Assembly (NCBI GenBank): GCA_028583605.1
Contig: CM053331.1
Span: 1,552,501-1,616,500 of the forward strand
Source: Dastarcus helophoroides
Lineage: Eukaryota > Arthropoda > Insecta > Coleoptera > Bothrideridae
Direction: 5' to 3'
Length of the DNA: 64,000 bases
The notes under the pieces were generated by a model. That model was not told where the DNA came from, made no database searches, and saw nothing but the letters and a program-made list of their open reading frames with translations. The position numbers were made by a program, and so were the translations under genes. Within the stretch, counting starts at the first letter, position 1. Each line of letters begins with the position of its first letter. Below, piece after piece: positions 1-51,100 of this stretch.

Positions 1-915
1 TGTTATAATATCGATATTGTAAGGGGGAGCTACTAGACCCGTGAATAATACTTGAGATTTTTATCAAGATTTATTAACTGGAACACACACGTCTTATAAC
101 AACCACTCGCATAGACTTGTCTGACTACTCTGTGTAAAAACGCGGGAGCTGCTAGTGACAGTCGGGGCTGCCATCTGTTATCGAGATTGTCCGCCAAATT
201 CAAATTTGAATTCTATCGTCCTACAATATATTTGCTTCGATAATATCGGTCAACCGATATATCGTTGCATCCCTAATCCGTCGCATGCCCCTTTCGTTAC
301 ATTCTCTTCTAACAAAAAATCACGCCACACTTCATAACCGTTCCATTCGAATACTCGACGATATAATGAGCATATACGAACCACGCGGTTCATTTCTCTC
401 CTAAAGTCTAATCTCAGGATCTCGTAAATGACAACGCAGAGTATCTAATAGCAAGACCTAGGTTAATACTCTTTTTTTATGGTTGTGGTTCTTTTAGTAG
501 CCCGTGTACGTTCATGTTATCCCCTTGAAATTAATAGAGGTTGGAAGCAATTTTCTTTTACTCGTAATAGTCGGCTCGTGAACAAAACGAGGTCAGGCGG
601 AAGGAAATAACGCAATTTGCATCCGACGGCGTCGTCTTATCGTGCATGGAAAGGCCTCCGGCGTAATGAATTAGTTAACAAAGAATTCTTACATTAGAGG
701 GCACCTTTCAGACCCCTTTGACTTCCGTAAAGGAAGGGTTGCGGGAAAACGGATGCTTTTGTCGACTCTCTTTGACTGGTTTATGCAGCGCGAATAAAGC
801 TGAAAGTGGCGCAGTTCTCTACTTTTCTTATCTCACAAATTTCGCAAACGGTTGAAAAATATAATCATATTCCAAAAAATAATACAAATGAATCAATATA
901 AGATAACTGTTCCAG
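1..915. other. non-coding sequence, probably ferlin intron
   Basis: I see no exon here. Open frames are short and show no recognisable protein. The stretch lies upstream of the first recognised ferlin exon, whose reading frame must continue leftwards, so it is most likely intron. A small inverted repeat, ATATCGG and CCGATAT four bases apart, lies near 245-262. Confidence 0.5.
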
Positions 916-42964
<42,049 letters not shown>

Positions 42965-43307
42965 TATTTTGTCTTTACATACGCACTTCTATAATCATAT
43001 AAGTACAAATTTAAAGACGTTTAATATGATCTGAATTTGAAAAAAATTGTATCATAGATTGCAAATACAATCTTATATTCATTATAGTTGTTTTTGTTCC
43101 CTTTTGCGGCCAGCTATTCTTCTCTGTTACACATTTTGTTGCTTTTGTTCCAATTATGTTCAAACTCGAGAAACTAGATACAGATTGCAGCTTGAGAAAC
43201 GAGAAACAGATTCCAGCTTGAGAAACAAGAAACAGATTCCAGCTTGAAAAACAGAAGCAAATTCAAGCTTGAGAAAGTGAAAGCAGTTGCTTACTTAGAT
43301 GTTGCAA

Positions 43308-43322
43308 AATAAACTAATAAAT
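43308..43322 (+). terminator. candidate ferlin poly(A) signals
   Basis: Two AATAAA hexamers (43308-43313 and about 43317-43322) lie about 350 nt after the stop, following the 26-bp UTR repeat. They are the first such hexamers downstream of the stop on this strand that I noticed. Confidence 0.5.
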
Positions 43323-43660
43323 ATTGTAAATAGCTTTCCCCAAGGCGATTTGAATTGATCGTCTGCAGTGGTCGTTTTCAGGATGAATATCTAGCTGAAT
43401 TTCCTACGTTTCCTGTTCATTTAAAAATGTACGGAATGTTCGATTTTCTAGCAATAAGAGTCTAAAATGAGGAATTAAGTGTGGGTAATTTGAAAACGAT
43501 TTCGATTTTTCCTTGAAGTGACTGTGTGGAGTGATCCTATCTCAATTAATTGTCTTTTCTGTCAATTTAGATAGATTTTGGTGATGTGGCTGTGAGTAAT
43601 TTTAAAAATTATTGAAACTAGCTTTCTTTTTTTCTTTTTGGTGGAACGAACTGGTTCTTG

Positions 43661-43828
43661 TTTTTTTCAAATTATTTAACATTTCTTCGGCCCAGTTTTC
43701 AAAAACTGTTTAGATAATTGTCAACAAACCATAAAAATTTAAATATTTCCAAACTGGGCCGAAGAAATGTTAAATTATTTGAAAAAAAACATAATATTTC
43801 CGATCAATAAGGATCTACCATGAAGAAT
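43661..43828 (-). mobile_element. hairpin retroposon D, copy 1, with 13-bp target duplication
   Basis: It is flanked by GAACTGGTTCTTG at 43648-43660 and 43829-43841. On the minus strand it starts ATTCTTCATGGTAGA and ends in a run of A. Internal inverted arms carry AACATTTCTTCGGCCCAGTT and its inverse. It sits inside a family A element whose uninterrupted sequence is known from other copies, so the empty site is readable. Confidence 0.88.
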
Positions 43829-44010
43829 GAACTGGTTCTTGGTTATCTTCAAAACAATTTTTGAAGAGTTGTATTTCAATAAATACAAATCTTGTCCCCT
43901 GAAACCAAGAAAGATTGAAAAACACAACAAAAGTTGCTCTAAGGCTTTTTCTAATCGATCTTGGTTTCAGGGGACAGGATTTGTATTTTAATTTTTACTA
44001 GGTTTCTTTT
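43829..44010. mobile_element. foldback element, family A, interrupted copy
   Basis: It continues from 43641-43660 after the inserted retroposon D: TTCTTGGTTATCTTC, AATACAAATCTTGTCCCC, then the returning arm TTTCAGGGGACAGG. Confidence 0.75.
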
Positions 44011-44229
44011 GTTCAAATCATTTTTCTATACACCTTCACTGAAAGTGTTGAAGATGTCAAAAGTTCTTATATTAAATTAGGCTTCTTACGCACAAAATAG
44101 TATGAAAGTAAGTAATTACATAAAATTTAATATTTTATTAATAACAATAAACAAAAATAATTTTATATTACATTCAACAAGACAATAGTTCCAGTAACAT
44201 AATTCAATAAATATTCTTTGTACCTTCAT

Positions 44230-44460
44230 TGCGAAGTAGTGTTATTTCATGTTTTATTGGCTTTTTGTTCACCGGTTACCCTTCCATAATTCTAGATTTT
44301 CAGCAACCTTCTGTTAAGAATTGGGAATGTCTTATGATTGCCCCAAGCAGCGATTGCGTTTGATCTTTGTTTGTCAATCGCTGTTTGTGACTCAACACTG
44401 AAAAACACTTAAATTGTAGAAGGAGTAACTGATGAAGAAAAACCAATAAATGAAAATAAT
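44230..44460. mobile_element. foldback element, family B, copy near the PRIM2 3' end
   Basis: The left arm TTTTATTGGCTTTTTGTTC and the right part AAGAAAAACCAATAAATG are inverted. The interior shares AATCGCTGTTTGTGACTC and AACACTGAAAAACACTTAA with 33239-33651, in reverse orientation. Confidence 0.7.
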
Positions 44461-44628
44461 TCAATATAATCGAATCGATTATTGTTGAAAGAGACTAAAC
44501 ATTTTCATTCAAAACTGTAATTATATCGCACTCTAACGTTATAAAGGTAGACCAATAATTTGGTACTAATTGGGGGCTCTATTACTCTACCCTAAATAAT
44601 TGCTGAAATTTAGTGCGATTGAAAGGTG

Positions 44629-44769
44629 ATAACGAAGGCTTCCATGACCAGAATCAGTACAGGATATACTTCTTCCAAGATTGGAAGCCCCCTACGATGG
44701 TGGGCGAAACGTCGAACACTTTTAGTAGTTCTTTGACACGGTCCAATCCCGGAAGAAGTATATCCTGTA
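44629..44769. mobile_element. foldback element, family C, with 14-bp target duplication
   Basis: GCGATTGAAAGGTG flanks it at 44615-44628 and 44770-44783. The arms TACAGGATATACTTCTTCC and GGAAGAAGTATATCCTGTA are perfect inverses. The centre contains GATGGTGGGCGAAACGTCG. Confidence 0.88.
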
Positions 44770-44848
44770 GCGATTGAAAGGTGCCAAGTAGTTGGCTCCT
44801 TTAAACGTTAAACTATAAAATTCTTAGCGCTTTTTAACAATTATAATT

Positions 44849-45124
44849 TCATAGATACTGCTTCATCAACAAATAATATTGCAAAGGATTAGTAAAATTC
44901 GTGCCACTGGGCTGACTAAAATCATATTTGGTGCCCTTGATTTGGGCCAGAAACGCGTCAAAGTAAATCTGACAGGCGATCGAGGGGGCATCCTTCCTTT
45001 CATAAATAATGACTTCAACGGCGTCCTTATCAAACAAATTTCTTGCTAGCGACTTCCTCAGGAATACGTCGTCGTAATGGACGAAAGGGCAGCCACCTTC
45101 ACTACCAAAACCAACATATTTTTC
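44849..45124 (-). CDS. PRIM2: PRIM2 last exon, distal copy
   Basis: 92 codons with TGA stop, acceptor AATTTCAG. It starts EKYVGFGSEGGCPFVH, has SIACQIYFDAFL, and ends QYYLLMKQYL. Both Fe-S cysteines are kept. Use of this copy would require skipping 45386-45655. Confidence 0.85.
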   Translation of the reverse strand, partial: EKYVGFGSEGGCPFVHYDDVFLRKSLARNLFDKDAVEVIIYERKDAPSIACQIYFDAFLAQIKGTKYDFSQPSGTNFTNPLQYYLLMKQYL

Positions 45125-48100
45125 CTGAAATTACCAAGTAATCATTAGACTTATTAATTAGCGTGCGTGTGTCAAAGTTATGTAATACGGAAAGATTACG
45201 CGGTAACAAGTTGGAAATGTTCGCAATAGAAGATAACACAACAATTAATGGACACCAAAATTTGATCTCAAACGCCTAATTCAGTTACCCCTCGATCGAG
45301 ACGCAGAGATTTTTCTGATCGAGAAGCAGGGATCTTCCTTTAAACGTTAAACTATAGAATTCACACAACAATTATAATTTCACAGTTACTGCTTCATCAA
45401 ATAATAATATTGCAAAGGATTAGTAAAATTCGTGCCACTGGGCTGACTAAAATCATATTTGGTGCCCTTGATTTGGGCCAGAAACGCATCAAAGTAAATC
45501 TGACAGGCGGTCGAGGGGGCCTCCTTCCTTTCATAAATAATGACTTCAACGGCGTCCTTATCAAACAAATTTCTTTCTAGCGACTTCCTCAGGAACACGT
45601 CGTCGTAATGGACGAAAGGGCAGCCACCTTCACTACCAAAACCAACAGATTTTTCCTGAAATTACCAAGTAAACATTAGACTTATTAATTAGCGTGCATA
45701 TGGCAAAGTTATGTAATACGGAAAGATTACACGGTAACAAGTTGGAAATGTTCGAAATAGAAGATAACACAACAATTAATCGACACCAAACTTTGATCTC
45801 AAACACCCAATTCAGTTACCCCTCGATCGAGATGCAGAGATTTTTCTGATTGAGAAGCAGAGATCTTTCTGATCGAGAAGCAGAGATCTTTTCGATCGAG
45901 AAGCAGGTGGAATGGACTAGTCCTTTGAAATACAAAGTTTGTTCCCTAAAACCAAGAAAGATTTAAAAACACAACAAAGGTTGCTCTAAAGCATTCGCGT
46001 GCTGATGCTCTAAGAAAACCACTAGTTATTCATAACTAATAAACTCTATTAACGATAAACACAAGAGATTGAAATACAAATATTGTCCCCTGAAACCAAG
46101 AAATATTAAAAAACACAACAAAGGTTGCTCTAACGCGTTTCGATAACCAAGCTGTCATCTTCAGAGAGATACTGAAACACGTTTGTTGTGTTTTCCAATC
46201 TTTCTTGGTTTCAGGGGACAAGATTGGTATTTCAACTAAACTTTAAGTGATTTCAATCACCAAGGTTTGTGTATCAATTTTTGAAGATAATCAAGAACCA
46301 ATTCCCTTCCTCCAAGATGGTAACTCTGTGCTTACCTGGAAATGTTTGCATGGCCGCACGCCGTAGTTTTTCCTGCCTCCTTCCAGACCGTACAAATGCC
46401 GTATGCTGTAGATATACCTCCGTTCGTTCTTTTGCCACGAGTGCCCACAATTTGAACTTGACGAGTCTTTGGAATACTCATTTTGCCAAAATTTAATTGA
46501 ATCTGACATAGGCAGCCCAATACCCTTCAGATATAAGCCGAAATCGAACCTAGAAAACACAAAATTGATCAATGAGTATAAAGAGTACCACATCCTAATC
46601 AAGTATATGAGGGTGCCCTCCATAGTCATATTCTATTTGCAGGATAATAACTCACCTATCATTATGGGGCAATCTGTGGCACCGTTTCAACGAATAAAAC
46701 AAATTCTTCATACAAAGCGGAAAGTATTTGACCTCGTTATCAATATCGCCAAGACGTACTTTCACTTTGGAAATCGGATCTGCCTCAAAATAATGCCCAG
46801 TGATTTTAATGAGAAGCTCTTTTATACGTCCATCTCCCAAAGCGTTCGCAACAGTTTTACTGTATTTCATTTCCTTGAGGGTCAACTTCAAATACGTTAA
46901 ATACAGCGTTTCGACGAGAAGCTTCCAAGATTTGCAGTCGACCTCAACGTAACCATTATGAAGGGGGCAGAGGCGGTCCCTCAGTAGTGGTAGACAAAAT
47001 TTGAACGGAACTGGAACGTTCAAATACAAATAGAATGAAGAGTGTGCTGATGCTCCAAGAAAACCACTAGTTATTCATAACTAATAAACTCTATTAACGA
47101 TAAACATAAGACGATTGTTCCCTGAAACCAAGAAAGATTAAAAAACACAACAGAGGTTGCTCTAACGCGTTTCGATAGAAAGGCTATCATCTTCAGAGAA
47201 ACGCGTTAGAGCAACCTTTGTTGTGTTTTTCAATCTTTCTTGGTTTCAGGGGACAAGATTGGTATTTCAACTAAACTTTAAGTGATTTCAATCACCAAGG
47301 TTTGTGTATCAATTTTTGAAGAGAGATAGACATTCAGTATCGCTCTGAAGATGATAGCTTGGCTGTCGAAACGCATGTTGTGGCTATCATCTTCTGAGAG
47401 ATACAGAGAGATTTTGTATCTCTCTGAAGATGATAGTTGGCTGTCGAAACGCGTTAGAGCAACCTCTGTTGTGTTTTTTAATCTATCTTGATTTCAGGAT
47501 GCAAGATTTGTATTTCAATTTTTAAAGATAACCAATGACCAGTCCGTTCCACCAACAAGAAGAGATATAAAAATGTAACAATGTTTATATCTCTTCTTGT
47601 TTTTATCACTCATAGACTTTATTAGTAATAAATATTGAGAAATTCCACACAGTAAGGGTTAAAAATATCAAACGCTAGTCCCCCAACAAACAAATTAAAA
47701 ATCTTGTTCAAGTAAACAAATGCCCATTAACTCCTTCTCAAGTGTCTCAATAAAAAACCTTCTCAGAAACACAACCTTTTTGAAATCTTTTAAAATAAAC
47801 TACTCTTTCAGTAACTGAAATACACATCTTGTCCTCTGAAACCATGAAAGATTAAAAAACACAACAAAGATTTTGGCAGTCAAGCTATCATCTTCAGAAA
47901 GATACTCTTTCAGTTACTTAAATCTCAGGATTAAACGAGTGAAGGTTAAATCAACAGTGGACCAAGACAACTCATCTATAAAATTATAAAATGAAGGAAT
48001 TCCCGGTTTGCCCGATGCTAAATGCTAAAAAAAATTGCTAATTTCGTCTGAACAATTCAACGAACTTCTGTGTTCAATTATTAAAAAAATTCATGTTTTT

Positions 48101-51100
48101 TTATTTCAAAATTAAGAGCAACTGCTGTTGTGTTTTTTAATCTTTTTTGGTTTCAGGAGATAAGTATATCAATTTTTAATTTTGAAAATAACCAAGGACC
48201 AATCCTTCCATCAAAATGAAATGCAAAAAAATTAATCACTTGTTTCATGTAACGCGAAATTTCAATATTTTTCAAGTTTTTTAAGTTTTACGGTCAATAT
48301 TTCAATTTTTCTAAAATATTTCACTTTAACTCACAAAATTTTATTTTTCTCTCCAATTTTTAGGTTAGGTTAGATTAGGTTAGGTTGAAATTTCGCCTCT
48401 TTTCTAAAATTGTTCCACTAAAACCTGATTTTTCTTATTCTTCATTGATTTTTCTTATAAAGATCAAGTAAAAAAAGACATGAATTTGACAATAAATTTA
48501 ATTATAAATTTAAAAATTCTAATATCCTACTTTGAAAACGAACTATTTCTTATATAAAATGAAAATTTGTTGAAATTATGACCCGCATGATACATTTTAA
48601 TGTTTTTTTCAATTTATTTAACATTTCTTCGGCCCAGTTTGGAAATATTTAAATTTTTACGGTTTGTTGACAATTTTCTAAACAATTTTTGAAATGCAAA
48701 CCATAAAAATTTAAATATTTCCAAACTGGGCCGAAGAAATGTTAAATAAATTGAAAAAAACATAATATTTCCGGTCAATAAGGGTCTACCATGAAGAATA
48801 TACATTTAAATGTAATTGGGATGATTAAACGGGTTAAAATTTATAAAATAACGCAGAGAAATAAAGCATAATTTTAAATAATACAACGACTCGAGTCATA
48901 TTAAATTAATGTGCTACTTGCAAAACATCATTAAATAATTTTAGCAACAAAGCTGGCCATCAGAAATTTAACTAAGCCCAACGGGGTCAATAACCTTTTT
49001 GACATTTCAAAAATTCAACACCTACTCTACAGTAGATATATCTATGGGTAGTTCACACTACGTGTCATTTTTAAAATGTCAAAAATCGTTGACGTTTACA
49101 AAGAGATTAAACCATAGAATACCTTCATAGTAGGTTAGTTAGGTTAGGTTAGGTTAGGTTAGGTTAGGTTAGGTTAGGTTAGGTTAGGTTAGGTTAGGTT
49201 AGGTTAGGTTAGGTTAGGTTAGGTTAGGTTAGGTTAGCTTAGGTTAGCTTAGGTTAGGTTAGGTTAGGTTAGACGCTAAATTTTTGGCCCCGATTTAAAA
49301 CGATGGGACCCCATCATCACTAAAATTAACAAAATGGGGTCCCGCAAAAAATCTAATCGGGCGCCGCACTTATTGGATCGAGACCTGTTAAAATTAATTA
49401 AAAGTCGACCACTTGATAACATTCAAAGATAAAAAGAGTACTAACCTCGTATTATAAAATCACCGCACTCGCACTCACTGTGGCACTCGCCAAATATATG
49501 CTCGGTGTACCTTCTATGCACTAACCTATCGAAAATCGTCCAAATACATCCCAAGAATTCCCGCAGTTCGCTCCCCAGTGGTTCCCTCAAGCAATCCTCA
49601 ATTTGTCTCCGAATCAACTTAAAGAAATTTCTGACGTCTTCCCCCTCGTAAAAACTTAATCTTTCCCTCAGTAAATTTATTTCGGACGTCAGGAATACGC
49701 TCGCGAACGATCGATCGGTAAAAGCGGCCAAACGGCAGAGAAAGTGACCGGTTCGGTCTAAAACACTGTCTTCCATAAGACATTCGAAATAGTTGTCATC
49801 TATGTGGCGCTCTTCCCGATTTTCGTAGTATTTCAAGCGCTGGACGATGCATTCTTCCATCAAGTGGAAATGGACACGACCCTTGGGAGGTTTTAGATAA
49901 AATGACATAGTACGAAGCACCAACGGACATTTCTAGTGTCAAGGATACACAAAATACATCATAAAGATACACTCAACATAATAAAATATCTGTATTTGTT
50001 TTGTTTATTATTACAGCTTAGATTTTATTATTATTTACTTGGATAAATAGTCAAAGATTATTTACGAAACATAACCTCCAAAATTCGATCAAAACATAAC
50101 CTTACTTTGGTAATCTTCTTCTTCTCTTGTAAGATATGCCAGTAGTTCAGTTGTATTGATTTGGCCTCTGCGGATATGGATAACCAGATTATCTCTGCGT
50201 TTGCTAAGGGTAGCCACACATGAACGCATTTCAATCGATGGCCCATATACTTTTTCAATTATTCATATGCGGGCTCGCGTGTCGTAGCAATGAGCAACAG
50301 ATTAAACATTTTTAACTCTTACTATGTGGAATTCTTCACTACTCAAAACTTATAAACTGCTTTAAGAATAATTACAAGATATATTAAAAATTCTTTAATA
50401 AACCACTGGTGTAACCGCCGACAATGCTAAAAAAAAAGGAAATTTAAATATACTTTTAAAAAATTTGAGCCTCGAAATGACTTTTTTTTGTAGAGATTTT
50501 CATTTAATGGACATTTTGAGCGTAATTCTTATTTTTAGTCAAAAATTAATTTTCTACAAAAACCTCAATTTTTGCTTAAAATATCAGCTCCAATTTTAAA
50601 ACTTGGATTTTTTTTAATTTGGGAATTCCAAATTAAAACTAGAAATTTTTAGTTCCTTTGAGTTTTTTCGAGTTTGTCTTAAAATATCGACTTTTTTAGA
50701 AACTTTTTGGCTAAAACTAGAAACTGTTGACTTTTTTTCTAAGATTTTGACTTAAAAAAGATATCTCGTTCGAATTTATTCTAAACATTTTGGTTTTACA
50801 ACCGAAATTTCAATTTCAGCCCTGAAATTTTGTCTTCGATCCTGAAATTTCAAGATTAAAGTCGAAATTTGACTGCCTTTCCTAAGCTTTCACCTTTTTT
50901 TAATGTCGATTTTAAAACACAATTTTGTGTAAAATGTCGATTTTATTTTTTGAAATTTCGACTTTAAACCGGAAGTTTTGACGTCAATCTTGAAATTTAT
51001 AGGTTTAAGTCGAAATTCGAGTTTTTTTCTCAAAAATTACCCCTTATTTCGAAAAATATTGACTTTAAAACGAAATTTTGTCCGAAATGTCGACTTTAAT

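Larger units (their letters stand above)
42965..44848. other. region between the 3' ends of the ferlin and PRIM2 genes
   Basis: The genes converge here. It includes the ferlin 3' UTR with a 26-bp repeat (CTTGAGAAAC at 43191, 43217, 43243 and 43268) and poly(A) signals, a poly(A)-type hairpin retroposon, family A, B and C foldbacks, and no further coding sequence that I can see. Confidence 0.7.
44800..45870. repeat. PRIM2: ~0.54-kb tandem duplication around the PRIM2 last exon
   Basis: Starting at TTTAAACGTTAAACTATA (44800 and 45339), both copies contain the last exon, its acceptor and about 200 bp of intron (ACACAACAATTAAT, CCCCTCGATCGAGA). Copies end in a 23-bp minisatellite, GATCGAGAAGCAGAGATC, with two units in one and four in the other. 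Confidence 0.92.
47011..49445 (-). other. PRIM2 intron 1
   Basis: The intron is occupied by family A foldbacks (47110-47560, 47815-47910, 48115-48205), short TTAGG-type runs (48361-48390), retroposon D copy 2, the start of the proximal 3-kb duplicate and the long (TTAGG)n block. No coding sequence is seen. Confidence 0.75.

Noticed and set aside
49131..49272. A true chromosome end or assembly telomere
   Set aside because: The TTAGG block is only about 140 bp, has unique sequence and coding exons on both sides, and is matched by a short block in the duplicate. It is interstitial.
50058..50258. Possible upstream PRIM2 exon on the minus strand ending at a GTAAGG motif
   Set aside because: In the second 3-kb duplicate the main frame acquires a stop and the alternative frame loses its ATG and has mostly replacement changes, so there is no sign of coding constraint. 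A non-coding first exon remains possible.
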